From: Cotesia glomerata | Lineage: Eukaryota > Arthropoda > Insecta > Hymenoptera > Braconidae | Assembly: GCF_020080835.1 (NCBI RefSeq) | Contig: NC_058158.1 | Coordinates: 10,664,001 to 10,728,000, forward strand | Length of the DNA stretch: 64,000 nucleotides | Direction: 5' to 3' | In this document: positions 1 to 12,150 of the stretch, one piece after another | Layout of the letters: every line of letters begins with the position of its first letter | Position numbering within the stretch: the stretch's first letter is position 1 | Made by a program: the position numbers and the translations under genes | Notes under the pieces: generated by a model | The model's database searches: none | What the model was told of the DNA's origin: nothing | What the model saw: the letters and a program-made list of their open reading frames with translations, nothing else

Positions 1-551
1 GACAATTAATTTCTCCCTTGTACGTTTGATCACCAATTTATTAAATTACGTTCGTATTTAATCTCGTGACATCAACTCAATATTGCTCGAGTGCATCCAG
101 CTAAATGCTATTCGATGATTTTTTTATTAAATAAATTCAATTTATAAAAAATATTAAATCTACATATTTATTTTCGATAACACACAACGTGATTTTACTT
201 CCCTCATGTTTGATGAGTTGTTTTAATTGTGTTGTTAGTGATAAATAAATTTCCCACTCGCAACTCAATTGGTTTAAATCGCCCGTGTTGATTAAAGATG
301 CATCGGAAAAAAATGATTTCATTTGTAGCATCAACATTCATCGCAACTCGTGATAAATGACTAAAAAAATCAACACAATTTGTAACTGGAAATTGATTGA
401 TAAAAAATAAAAGAAAAATATATATAATTTACTACGAACTCGGTGCGCAATAAATTGTTTTATTTATTTTTTTTTCAATGTTATTTCAACGGTATTTACA
501 TAGCAATGCAATCAATCAAATCAGAATATATGTTTATCTTTTTTCTTGCAG
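1..551 (+). other. Upstream intron sequence, no gene seen
   Basis: AT-rich DNA ending in the pyrimidine tract and AG acceptor of the exon at 552. No upstream exon of the PTB gene is recognisable, so its 5' exons lie before the window. Confidence 0.5.
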
Positions 552-632
552 TATATGGGTTCGTTTCCAGTGGCGAGTCCCGATATTGCCAAGCGAGCAG
601 AGTTTGTTCGTTCACAACTCGAAAACCTCAGG
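552..632 (+). CDS. PTB/PID-domain protein, internal exon (first strand and helix)
   Basis: Internal coding exon of 27 codons. It is preceded by a pyrimidine-rich tract ending TTCTTGCAG (AG at 550-551) and followed by the strong donor GTAAGT at 633. The frame is open throughout and the exon is phase 0 at both ends. It begins YMGSFPV and ends RSQLENLR, which is the start of a phosphotyrosine-binding (PTB/PID) domain: a Y-x-G-S-F-P-V strand, then an amphipathic helix. PTB domains bind NPxY-type or phosphoinositide ligands in signalling adaptors. The GSFPV form recalls PTB domains of SH2D5 and TBC1D1/4 type proteins, but the exact orthologue is not settled. The exon at 61962 continues the fold in the same frame. 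Exon boundaries and frame are seen; the domain call comes from family knowledge; the gene identity is open. Confidence 0.8.
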
Positions 633-693
633 GTAAGTATTTTGAAAATTTTTTTATTTAATTTTTAAAAATTTTTTTGACTATTATTACAAC

Positions 694-1416
694 GGTAACC
701 GAGCTCTATATCCCCGACAAAATATCCTTCATACAAAAAATCCGCCAGATAAAATATATATGGATAAAAAATCCGTGGACAAAATATTTTTAGATTCTAT
801 AATATTAAAAATGTGTTAAATTGACCCTCAATTATTTATTAAAAATGTGTTGAATGAAATGTGATCTTATTAAATCCGGGTGACCCTCTATTTTTTCTCG
901 TGCAAAAATTTCTCGCGACAAAAATTCTCAACAATAGTTTCTTAAAGGCCTTATTTCTCATTGCCAAAATTTATTCGGTAATATTTTCTGAAACAAAAAT
1001 TTATTTAAATATGGCTCCGTGTCTTTATTAATCTGTAATAATTTATCACAACAAAAATTTATCACCAAAAATTTTTTATGCAAGATTTAAAAAGGGCACA
1101 ACACGGTAACAAGCTTAAATGAATATTTATTTTTTAATTTTTATTGTCGTTTGTTATAATAAAATCTTTTAGAAATTTTTGAATTATAATTTTTTGTTCT
1201 GTGAGAATTTTTTATGTCAAGAAATTTTTGAGCGTGAATTTTTTGCATGTGAAATTTTATGTTCTGTTTCATACCTTCAGTAAATAAAAATTTAGTCGTA
1301 TTTAATTTGTTAATTTTTGTATATTTTGCCTACGGATTTTTTATCCATGGATATTTTATCTGGTGAATTTTTAGTAGGATATTTTGTCCAGGATATTTTG
1401 TCAGGGATATTTAACC
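694..1416. mobile_element. Inverted-repeat DNA element (MITE-like, 0.7 kb)
   Basis: The left end reads CCCCGACAAAATATCC, then CCAGATAAAATAT and GGATAAAAAATCCGT (about 711-770). The right end, reverse-complemented (about 1325-1416), has the same order: CCCTGACAAAATATCC, CCAGATAAAATATCC, GGATAAAAAATCCGT. The arms are roughly 75-90 bp and diverged; the interior is AT-rich with repeated AAAAATTTAT motifs and no ORF. Outer limits are approximate because the flanks have no clear target duplication. Confidence 0.6.
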
Positions 1417-3376
1417 TGATAAAACAGCAAAATTTATTGTGAACAAAAAAAAATTTTCACTTTACTATGCAGTTGATATACAGGCGTATTCACAACGAAA
1501 ATGCATAATACATTATTTTTTCCGTGGATTATATTTTTGTATGATTTTTACTTGCATTAAAGTATTTCAAGCACGTATTATATCCACTGTTCATTTATCC
1601 TGAGTGATACACGGTACGTTCGATGTTTATCGATTTTATTTGTGTATATACTCGAGCATGTAATCTATAAAACTAGTTTTGTTGTACTCACGTATCACTG
1701 AGGATTATTATGGATCCCGCGATTGAATTTATGATAGCACTTTAAAATATGTTTCACGTTTAAAACAATCGCCCGGTTAAGTTTGTTACTTTTATTGTAA
1801 GTGAATATTTAGCCAGAGGGCCAGTAAACACTAAAAAAAGTTAAGTGTTGACAAAGAAATTCAGACAAAACGAGGAAGAATCGGTGAGCGGCAACTTTTA
1901 AAATAAAAAGTTTAAAGGTCCCTGAGGTCTCTTAAATTGTCTTGTGGATAAACTTCCGGAAATTCCCAAGATTCTCAAGTTTTAGTTAAAGCCCAAACTT
2001 TGTAATTTTTGGGAATTTTTTTTTATAACTACAAGTATGAATAATAAAATAAATATTATTTATTTTGTTTTTATATTTATCATTTTTATGTTCATAAAGT
2101 TATCTTTTGGTAACGGTGGAAATAGAGTCGCGTCAAATGTAGTCAAGTGAAAATTACACTCGAATAATTTTCTCAGACGAGTTGACACAACAACTGATAA
2201 CTTCAGTTTGTCGTCACAATACTTATTTACATTTCTCGACAGTATTATCCATAAATTTTGCTCCTTTTCACCCTCTGACTTCTACCACTTAAATATTAAG
2301 TGTTATTCTCAAACTTTACCATTTGCATTGACTTTAAAATTTTAATATTTTGTTGATGAATTTTTTTTCATTCAATATTAATATTAAAAAATTAATAACC
2401 CATAAATTTTATCAATAGAAGAGGTATGAATTGAAAAGAAAAAGCATAAGCAAATTTTTTCTTATTTATAAATTGATGAAAAACTACACAAGTTTTTCAA
2501 TCTCTGTATAAAAAGTGAAAGCAAAAAAACGTAAGGAATTTTACTTCGTCATTGGTATTTTAAATCGAGGGATTCACTATACCATCGGAATTCAATTTGA
2601 TCGACTGAAAAAAATCCAATAACATTCTTTGCTGGTTGGACGAAATATTTGCATAATACTGATGTAAACTCTAGTTTATAACCAATATAGAAAGGACACC
2701 ACTTTTATCGTCATTCTAATCATACGATCGATTAAAATAATAAAAATTCATTTCTTCAGATAAATTCACCCGGAAATAAAAGGAATTTCTATTCTTGTAA
2801 GATCAAACCCATTAAACGAGGTCGTAATTAACATTTGGACCCCCTAAATGCCTCGAGCTAAGTATCTAGGACAAATTACGGATAATTTATTATTATTAGA
2901 TTACTATGCAGCACTATTAATAGCAATCGTCCAAGTAAAAGCTTATATTTTTGGAGAAAGAGTCTCTGCTTTGCTCGTCGACGTACAACACTATTTATTA
3001 TTTCTTATCGCAATAATGGGAATGTGGATGGTGCTTGAGAAGTGGAGCCAGCGAGAAAAAGGAAAAAGATGGTGGTACTCATAGAGAAAATGCTGGTACA
3101 TTCTTACGCAGATCACGAGATTCTGTCACATGATATAGGGGATCTCAACGAGATAATAAACTTGCCCTTAAATTTTTTCACTCAGCTTATCATATATAAT
3201 TATTCATTTATTTTATACACTTTCTCTTTTATCATAAATATTATCGATTTATTTTCCTTGAAAAAAATTTTTTTTCCATATTTATCCTTATCAAAATTTT
3301 TATCTGTCCATATATGACTTAAAAATTGGTCATATATAAGCACAGTAAGACATACTTAAATTAATAATTTCCAAAA
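1417..3376. other. AT-rich intron, no firm feature
   Basis: Mostly AT-rich. The stretch 2820-3100 is somewhat richer in GC and has a 78-codon ATG ORF (2848-3084) with two hydrophobic runs, but it has no recognisable domain and no splice context. Confidence 0.4.
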
Positions 3377-3912
3377 TTACTTTATATGCCAATATAGAAC
3401 TTTTCTACAATTTATAGTTACAAAAAATATCGACAGGTGGCGCATGATCACTAAATCTTCTCACTACTAGAAAGTTAAGCTTGAAGTATATAGTAATTAA
3501 CTAAAAATTAATTTTTTTACTGTTGTAAAAATCTTATCTGACATTAATTTATAGTTCAACCATTGGTTAAATTAAATTGTTTAAGTAACGTTTTAATTGG
3601 ACGAAAACATTTCTAATAAAAATAAAAAATTGAGATATTTTTGTATTTATACATGTAGCCTGATATGGTCTTATTGGTAATATATAAATTTTTTTAACGG
3701 ATCTAAAAGTGAAAGAAATTACTTTATATGCCCATATAGAACTTATCTACCAATTCCAGTTTCAAAAAATTCCGCTAGTTGGCGCTTGGTCGCTAAATCT
3801 TCTCGCTACTAGAAAGTTAAGCTTGAAGTATATGGTTATTAACTAAAAATTATTTTTTTCACTGTTCTAAAAGTCTTATCTGATATTAATTTTTAATTTA
3901 ATCATTTCTTTT
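3377..3912. repeat. Tandem duplication, GGCGC-core dispersed repeat (two units, 342-bp period)
   Basis: Unit 1 starts TTACTTTATATGCC at 3377 and unit 2 starts with the same words at 3719. Both run through a core (CGACAGGTGGCGCATG at 3431-3446; a diverged CCGCTAGTTGGCGC at 3772) and on through CTACTAGAAAGTTAAGC and a shared AT-rich tail. AACGGATCTAAAAGTG at about 3694 recurs as AACGAGTCTAAAAGTG at about 3970, so part of a third unit may exist. The same core recurs at 47391, 50579, 54118, 54583 and 58156. Confidence 0.7.
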
Positions 3913-3919
3913 ATTAAAT

Positions 3920-6354
3920 TGTTCAAATAAAACATCATAATTGACAAAATAAAACATTAAAATATTTTTTTAACGAGTCTAAAAGTGAAACAAATGATTT
4001 TATAGTATATTGTTTGGTGTGTATGATATGATAAATTTAGGAAAAGACACAACAAGTCGTCAGCAACGGCACTATGTGTGCAAAGCCTTATTCACGTGGT
4101 GAAGCAGGCGGCGTGAGGACGGGGGCCAAGATGTGAGGCTGACACTATACACACTATATACTAGCTTATGTTTTCATCGTGGAATGAAGGAACACACGTT
4201 TGCGAACGAAAGTTCAACGAACTGATGAGAATGCCGGTTGGACACAGAGCCGTTTCGAAGTTTCAGGTGATGTGGTGCGTTTGTTCACCAGCAGTCTTTA
4301 AAAAAGTGTATCAAATGCATTTTTCATGTCCCCGGCGTTGGCATCAGCGTATCCCAGCTCTGAGTCATGTTTCAAAGCGGCGAAATTTCAAATTACAAAT
4401 AAATTGACAATTAATGCGTCTAATTTTCATTTTGACTGTCTATATATCTATCTGGATTAAATCTCGCGCTCTTGATTATAGATCGTTGAATTGGAAATGT
4501 CGACAGGTGATAATTTGCCAGACTGCTAGCTAGCTGGCTCTTCTCTCTATTGTAATAGAAATATGAGCGAAATTGTGGAAACACGAGACTATAAACTCCA
4601 CCGTGAAATAAATGTATCCCATTTTTTGGATTTCTCCTCTGATGTGATGTTCTCGGCGCTATATTATCACGTGAGTATCGAATTCTCTCCACAGTGGGTC
4701 TAGATTCACGCTTTTATGTCAATGGATTTCGGTGGAGGATTTAGGTTACCGAATGGAAGTGCCGCTAGATAGCTGCGCTCAGATTCGTATTTTAAAGCTA
4801 GTTAATAAATTTTTTGGCAAATTTTTATTTTTGTCTCCGCTTTTTCTTTTTCTTTCCGCTTCTCTCTGGACTTTATGTATTTTATCGATCTAACGTCCCA
4901 CGTAAAAATGGTTCTACTGTACACAAATGTTCACGTGCTACCGAATAAATTTCTTGAGCTTAAACTCTGGGATATTGTGTTTTAAAAAACGTTTTATTTA
5001 TCTTTCGGATTCACAGTCACTTTTAAATACACACTCAATAAATAAGTTTTTGTCACGATTTTTTTTATTCCAGAATAATAATAAAATAAAAAAAAAATAA
5101 TAATAATCATATGGTAAGTGAAATTTAATTAAAGTAATGCAAAAAGTGTCAAAAGGATTTTTTATAGAGTATGATGAGGCATCTAATGAAAATTTAATGA
5201 AAAACAAAAATAAAAATAAACTATTACATCCCCATGTGTTTTTCAAGGAACAAAAATTCCGTGGCAATAGTCTCGACAAAGGGAAGAAGAATGATAAAGA
5301 GTAAAGAGACAATAAAGTGAAAAATGAGAGAAAATAATTGGGGGAAAAAACGTTATTTAACTGCCTTTATATTTAAGCGGTAGAAATAAAAAAATTATTT
5401 TATATTTATTGCTAGAAATTTTTCACAAATGGACGGAATTTTATCGTCATTCATAAGCGAGAAAAAATTACCATTCATCAGTCATCAAAGTCTGGGATTT
5501 TTAAAAAATTTCTTGCTCTCTACTGCCAACACAAAATGGGGTTAGCCGTATTAATAATTCAGTCTATTAATTAAATTAGTTATCGAACATTTTTCATTAT
5601 CGGTAATATTTTATTTACACTGAAGGTCAAATTGCATTTTATAGTTTTAAAAAAAAAAATAGTAGTATAGATGAGTGGTTATATTTTATACTTCTATTTT
5701 TCAATCTCGCTTTCGCTATTTCACGAGCGAAAATTCACGAGACTGTGGTTTGCGCCGATCAACTGAAATATATACACAATATGAAAGTTTTTATTCGTTA
5801 TAGGTTATTTTTTTCGGTCTTTAGTATCGCCATAAAATATTCCCGGATTTTTTACGAGTCTGATGAAAAGCTTTTTAAAAGTAATTGCATGTTTCAATTT
5901 ATTTATTATTTCCCGTCAGTTTTTTAAAAGTGCGTTGTAAAAACATTATTTAAAGAATAATAATTGCTATTATATGTGTTGTGTAATTGAAAAATAATTA
6001 AATTTTATAAAATTTTTCGAAAGACTTGACGTAGACCATGAAATTAACGTAGATGAGCACAAGCAAGCAAGTTGAAAATCCACGGAGCATGACCTAAGGT
6101 AATCAAATTATAGTAGAGTTACAGAAGCTGACGTAGATAAAATTGATGAGCGTGTTAACGAGATGTAGAATTATGTTGAGAAGGATTATTATCATCTAAA
6201 TTTTTAACGTTTCAATCCATACCGTCTTATATTTATGAAAAATGTATCAAATTTATTATAAATCAATTTTATTATAAATAATTTTACAAAAGTGATTTTT
6301 TATTTGATAAAATTTTCAAAAGGAAAAATTTGTTTAGTTAATTTGTAATTAAAA
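3920..6354. other. Intron, no firm feature
   Basis: GC-richer patches at about 4040-4400 and 4700-4800 lie between AT-rich tracts. Only short unconvincing ORFs are present, and I see no gene or recognisable repeat. Confidence 0.4.
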
Positions 6355-7295
6355 TTTATATTATCAAAAGAATAAGAAAAATTTTGTTTCCAGGATAGTC
6401 ATATGATAAAATCGGTTTTTTCAGTGAAATTTAGTGTCATTGCAAAGGTCTTAACTTAAATTTGTGCCTTTTCAAGGTTTCATTTTATTCTCACCGACAG
6501 TCAGTTTATTATGATAAGTATTTAGGCTGTATTCGAAAGTGCTCTATCTCTAAATACATAATTAAGAAATGACCTTGTATCTTGTGAACTATTGATATTT
6601 TTTTAAAGATATAAGCTCATACCGATGTTACACTCATCAAGACCTTTCATTTGAGTACCCACATCAATTTTTCATACATTTATATATATTATATATATGT
6701 ATATATGAAAAATATATCAAAAATGCATGTGGGTACTCAAATGAAAGCTCTTGATGAATGTAACATCGGAATGAGCTTATATCTATATGTTCCCTTTCAA
6801 CTTCCACTAACGAGTACTAACTTCGCTGCATCTGCTCCTATTTATCGTTTAATGTATGCTTTTAACTTGTTTTATAAAATTGATAACAGCCTTGACATCC
6901 ACACGATAAATAATGTTGGCTCTCTTGCAAAACTTTGTTCCTCAATTGGACACTGACTTAGTGCATCCTATCTAATTGTTAATTACTATCAAATAATATA
7001 TGATCAATTTATTAGATAAAGCATAGACTTACTACTATTAATTTTATATTTAAGCTTTACTATAATAAAACAATTGTTATATTCATTTCTTTTTCTATGG
7101 AACCCAATCATTGGCATTGCTGCAGGGTTCAATGTACTGTTAAATAAATAAATAAATAAATAAATATCTTCAAAAACGTCAATATTTAAGAAAGTACAGT
7201 GCAATTTAACAAAAGTCATTATGTAATAAAGCAAAATTTTATTTATTTACAGTTCACAAGTCACGGCAGTCACATAGTGACTGCAAGGTTGCTAG
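6355..7295 (+). mobile_element. Non-autonomous Helitron copy 1 (+), interrupted by a LINE tail
   Basis: The 5' end, TTTATATTATCAAAAGAATAAG, is slightly mutated. The 3' end has hairpin GCAGTCAC-ATA-GTGACTGC, then AAGGTTG and CTAG at 7292-7295, followed by T. One palindromic module lies at about 6605-6785. A 379-bp LINE tail (6785-7163) with a 6-bp duplication ATATCT interrupts the region just after it. Confidence 0.8.
6785..7163 (+). mobile_element. LINE 3' tail nested in Helitron copy 1
   Basis: This insertion is flanked by ATATCT (6779-6784 and 7164-7169) and interrupts a consensus Helitron segment (GAGCTTATATCTTTAAAAA). One frame in its first part encodes SAPIYRLMYAFNLFYK and DIHTINNVGSLAKL before a stop at about 6956. 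This fits the poorly conserved C-terminal tail (R-x-x-x-x-F-N ... D-I) of jockey/CR1-like reverse transcriptase ORFs. It ends in five or more TAAA repeats, a usual LINE 3' tail. The element is strongly 5'-truncated; the clade is not certain. Confidence 0.6.
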
Positions 7296-7700
7296 TTTGT
7301 AATTAAAATAATTATTAATTAAAGATAAAAAAGAGATTAAGAATATTCTAAGAAAATATTCCATTCCCTTTAATATTTTTATTTCATCTTGATCTATGCT
7401 TCTGGGTATTTTTTCCTTTCGCGTTTGTCGGAGGCAATGGCAGGATATTAAAGTAGGTACATAGGTACATCCCGACGTTTACTGTAGAATGTAAATATCC
7501 GGTTGATGTTCTATGGATATAAACATCTAAATGTATATAAATGCTCTAGGAAAAACCCTATATATAAATATATATTTACATTTGCTTCCATATCTGTGTG
7601 GTACATGTTCATCCTTTGAATGCAACGACAACAATTTACAATGAGAGAATGACGGACGAATGGACATGCGCATCAAGCCTTGCAATCAATCTATTTCTAC

Positions 7701-7777
<77 letters not shown>

Positions 7778-8475
7778 TCTAGATATTTTTCAATGAGCCC
7801 ACTTGAATAAATGAAAATTTTTTTTATTTGTAAGATAAAATATGACTCTTGGATTGTTGGTTTTTTTTAATAAGTAAATGGCAATTACGAATATTGAAAA
7901 TTTCAGAGGAAAATAGTTTGGCTCTAATTTCAATTGTTTGTTTTTTATATTATCATTGTTATTATTGTTATTATTGAAAGAGTTGGTTTATGGAACAGCG
8001 GGATGAGTAAGTGGCCGTTGGATGTCACTGCGAAATTAAGAATCTCATAAAACGGGCTCCGCAGCTAAATTTATGAATTCCAATGACGAGCAATATTCTG
8101 TAGCCGTTCTTTAGTAGGGTTAATAAAGACCACCCCGGGAAAACACACACATCCTTACACACTCGAGCAAGTACAATGTTCACCGTGTTCAAGTTCTGTT
8201 GGCCAGAGGTAATTTTCCCCGTGATACTACCCATGGGATTTAGTAGTTTTTATCCCGAGACAAATTTATTTATCGACAAGAATACTGTCATTATTATAAA
8301 GCTAAAATTCAGTGTATAATCAAATTCTCTGATATATATTTTTAGCTTTAAAAATTTTAAGTACTATTTAATGTAAAGTTTATTTTAAAAGTCATTAAAT
8401 GTAACATGTACCATGAATTTTTTTTTAATCAACAAAAAAAAGATAAAAGATCTTGAATTTTTTTTTTTTTACAAA
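7296..8475. other. Intron with (TA)n microsatellite, no gene
   Basis: Holds a 74-bp (TA)37 tract (7703-7776) and a GC-richer patch at 7985-8235 that includes GATGAGTAAGT, a donor-like word at 8003. No coherent exon could be built around it. Confidence 0.4.
7703..7776. repeat. (TA)37 microsatellite
   Basis: Uninterrupted TA dinucleotide run of 74 bp, not inside a Helitron copy. Confidence 0.98.
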
Positions 8476-9037
8476 TCTATATTATTAAGAGAATAAGAAA
8501 AATTTTGTTTCCAGGATAATTATATCATAAAATCGTTTTTTTTTTTTTTTAGTGAAATTTAGTGTCATTGCAAAGGTCTTGATTTGAATTTGTGCCTTTT
8601 TAAGGTTTCATATCATTCTCACCAATAGTCAATTTATTATAATAAGTGTTTAAGCTGCATTTGAAAATGCTATATCTCTAGATACGTAATTAAGAAATGA
8701 CCTTTTATCTTGTGCAATATTGACATTTTTAAAGATATAAGCTCATTTCGACGTTGCACTCATCAAGACCTTTCATTTGAGTACCCACATCAATTTTTCA
8801 TATATTTATATATATTATATATATATGTATATATGAAAAATATATCAAAGTGCATGTGGGTACTCAAATGAAAGCTCTTGATGAGTGTACAATTGGGATG
8901 AGCTTATATCTTTAAAAAAGTCAATAGTTAAGAAAGTACAGTTCAATTTAACGAAAGCCATTATTTAATAAAGCAAAATTTTATTTATTCATAGTTCACA
9001 AGTCACGGCAGTCACATAGTGACTGCAAGATTGCTAG
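8476..9037 (+). mobile_element. Non-autonomous Helitron copy 2 (+), best complete single-module copy
   Basis: Flanked A/T. The 5' end is TCTATATTATTAAGAGAATA at 8476, preceded by A. The 3' end has the hairpin GCAGTCACATAGTGACTGC, then AAGATTG and CTAG at 9034-9037, followed by T. One palindromic module lies at about 8735-8920: GATGAGCTTATATC-type arms around a TA core. At 562 bp with no coding capacity it is a good reference copy of the family. Confidence 0.88.
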
Positions 9038-10107
9038 TAAAAAATTAATTCGATAAAAAAAATTTTTTTTTTCTATGAATTAAACAACTAAAAATATTTT
9101 ATTGCTTTGAATAAATTTTATTTGATCCAAAAATTTTGTTTTTTATTGTTTAAGACAAAAAATTTTTAGTTAAAAATTTTTTTTTTAATCAATTTAATTT
9201 TTTTATCAATAAAAAAAAATTAAATCTTTTATTTCGAATGAAATGATAAGTTGTTGGAGATTTTATTTTAATTAAAAAATAAATGCAAATAAATAATGTT
9301 CGATAAGCTCATTCACTCGCAGCAAACATACATGCAGGAGAATCCCATTGACTGTTGGTAGGTCAAAAGTTAGATAAAATAAAGTAGAGAGATAGAGAGT
9401 AGAGCTAATATATATGTATACCCACTCGCAAAAGGATTCTCTTCAATACCGCCCACGCAACTGGCTCGCATCTATGGCTCCTTATCTGTCCGTTATCTAC
9501 AGGCATTCGAATACGATGCAGGTCTCCAGTATTTCTATTCGTACTTCTATGTAGCATACATGCACACAGTTACTTTGTATGTATGCTGCGCTGCAATGTT
9601 GATCTCGGTCCGATGCAAAGGTAAAAAGATGATGAAAATAAAGAAGTAAGAAAATATAAGGGAGAAAAAGAAGAGGGTTGAAAGACAGAGAAAATAGTTT
9701 TTCACATATTACTTTCTTTGGAGCTTCTGTATGCGAATCCACGCGTATCTCACATACTTCTGTCTTCTGTCTTCTGTTTTCTGTCCTCGTAGCTCGTATC
9801 GTCTGAGTCGGAGTCTGAGAAAAGACGTCGCTCCTCTGCTCGGTGAAACGGCTCTGGTTACGCGGCTTCTACAGAATAGAGATCGGGCCAAGATGTCTGT
9901 ACTTTACGCTGGACACGAGCCCACTCTATATATCTAAGTATTCATGATATTTATCATTATCATATGTAATATATATTTATCATATGTGAGCTATACTAAG
10001 ACGCTTTATTGATTTCTCTTCTCGGCTTACTTCGAACTCGTGGAGAAAAAAATTTTATTGTGAAATAAATATAAGTTTAAAATTCATTTGATATTAAATT
10101 ATTTTAA
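9038..10107. other. Intron, no firm feature
   Basis: AT-rich, then a GC-richer patch (9410-9930) with short CTTCTGT repeats at about 9758-9785. ORFs on both strands here are short and unconvincing. Confidence 0.4.
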
Positions 10108-11010
10108 CTAGCAACCTTACAGTCACTATGTGTCTTGTGAACTATAAAAAAATAAAATTTTGCTTTATTAAATAATGACTTTTGTTAAATTGCACTGTAC
10201 TTTCTTAAATATTGATATTTTTAAAGATATAATCTCATCCCGATGTTACACTCATCAAGAGCTTTCATTTGAGTACCCACATGCATTTTTGATATATTTT
10301 TCATATGTACATATATATAATATATATAAATATATGAAAAATTTATGTGGATACTCAAATGAAAGGTCTTGATGAGTGTAACATCGGGATGAGCTTATAT
10401 CTTTAAAAATGTCAATACTTTACAAGATACAAGGTCGTTTCTTAATTATGTTAAATTGCACTGGAGTTTCTTAAATATTGACGTTTTTAAAGATATAAGC
10501 TCATCCCAATGTTACACTCATCAAGAGCTTTTATTTGAGTACCCACATGCATTTTTATATATTTTTCATATATACATATATATAATATACATAAAATATA
10601 TGAAAAATTGATGTGGGTACTCAAATGAAAGGTTTCGATGAGTGTAACATCAGGATGAGCTTATATCTTTAAAAATGTCAATACTTTACAAGATACAAGA
10701 TCGTTTCTTAATTATGTTAAATTGCACTGGAGTTTCTTAAATATTGACGTTTTTAAAGATATAAGCTCATCCCAATGTTACACTCTTCAAGAGCTTTTAT
10801 TTGAGTACCCACATGCATTTTATATATTTTCATATATACATATATATAATATACATAAAATATATGAAAAATTGATGTGGGTACTCAAATGAAAGGTTTC
10901 GATGAGTGTAACATCAGGATGAGCTTATATCTTTAAAAATGTCAATACTTTACAAGATACAAGATCGTTTCTTAATTATGTTAAATTGCACTGGACTTTC
11001 TTAAATATGT
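10108..11010 (-). mobile_element. Non-autonomous Helitron copy 3 (-), three tandem palindromic modules
   Basis: The 3' end is CTAG (complement at 10108-10111) next to a deleted terminal hairpin. Three palindromic modules follow, with the linker TTAAATTGCACTG at 10185, 10451, 10717 and 10981, giving a period of 264-266 bp. Modules 2 and 3 are nearly identical, so they duplicated recently. The 5' terminus is missing; the copy ends about 30 bp after the last linker. Confidence 0.8.
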
Positions 11011-11999
11011 GACTGTTAATTTTAATGTCATAAAAACTGAACTAGTTCTCAATAAATATTAAAAAAAAAAAATTTTATACAACTTTAGATTTTTCACTTA
11101 CCACATGATGAAAGTTGATTTCTTGAAGTGCTCCAAAAAGAAGAACTGAAACACTTAATCACTTTTCAACTCTCAAGACACGTATTAAATATTTTAATTA
11201 AACACTTGATTACTTATAGTATTAACTACTCACTATTATTATTAACTCACTATTATTATTAATGTTATTTGTGTCATAAATATTTTAAAAACATTTTAAT
11301 AAACATTAGACAATTATTATTATTTAAAAAAAATGATAGCGAAGTTAGCAGACATTTAATCATTTTTATATTTTTTTCATTAATTAAATTAGAACTAAAA
11401 AAATATTATAAACAATTCCATGCATTGTTTTTTAAATTTCCTACATGTGAAATTAAAAAAAAATTTTTTTGTCATAAATTTTTCAATAAAAAGAATTCTA
11501 AAAATTGTCAGGTGTCTGCTAACTTTATTTTCTTTTATTAAAAAAATAAAATTTCTGAAGAAAAAAAAATATCAACTTTTAGAAAATTGAAAAATTTCGA
11601 AATTTATAATTTATTTAATAATAAATTAATTAAATTAATCAAGTTTATTATTAAAATAGTCTCGTGTGAATTAAAATGTTCTAAAGTTCGATTGTAACTT
11701 ATAAAAAAATAATTTACCGTTCATCTTTGACAAACAAAAAAAAAACTAGTGTGACGGACAATGTCCAGAGCAGTGAGCATGAAATTTATAACACAAACTT
11801 TATTTCTTCATTAAAAGTCATTCATTCGTTCAATCCATCAATAAACATCAATTATGTTTGCATATTATTATTATTTACGCATTATTTAACAATAATATTC
11901 ATTTATTTGACCGAAATGTCAAAAAAAACAACAATGACGCGGCAGTTTCCGAGCAATCTGCCTGAAGTTGGCGACAGAAGCACTTATAGTTCTTATTTC
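11011..11999. other. AT-rich intron, no gene seen
   Basis: Very AT-rich with short ORFs of low-complexity composition. Nothing recognisable. Confidence 0.4.
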
Positions 12000-12150
12000 T
12001 GCCGATAGCGGGCATGCGTGAGAGAATTCAAATTTATTGGTCGATTGAGCGACGCTCTGATTGGTCGATTTTAAATTTTAACCGTTGACTCGAAGCAATA
12101 ATTCCCAGATTGCTCACCAGAGTCAACAATTGTTAAAATGTCGCGTCATT
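12000..12150 (+). promoter_or_regulatory. Double-CCAAT island, possible internal promoter
   Basis: A CpG-containing island in AT-rich DNA. It has GGGCATGCGTG at 12010 and a direct repeat ATTGGTCGATT at 12036-12046 and 12060-12070 (inverted CCAAT boxes 24 bp apart) with GAGCGACGCTC between them. ACAATGACGCG and GAGCAATCTG occur on the left (about 11930-11960) and inverted on the right (about 12110-12155). Spliced-looking mini-exons follow at 13265. The promoter role is inferred only. Confidence 0.3.

Noticed and set aside
2848..3084. 78-codon ATG ORF with two hydrophobic segments
   Set aside because: Hydrophobic runs are common in AT-rich DNA. No family match is recognised and no transcript signals are seen.
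7598..7810. ORF with a long IYIYIY run
   Set aside because: It is translation of the (TA)37 microsatellite.
10185..10981. CRISPR-like array from the 265-bp period
   Set aside because: The repeated unit is a long palindrome inside a Helitron with nearly identical linkers, not short repeats with unique spacers.
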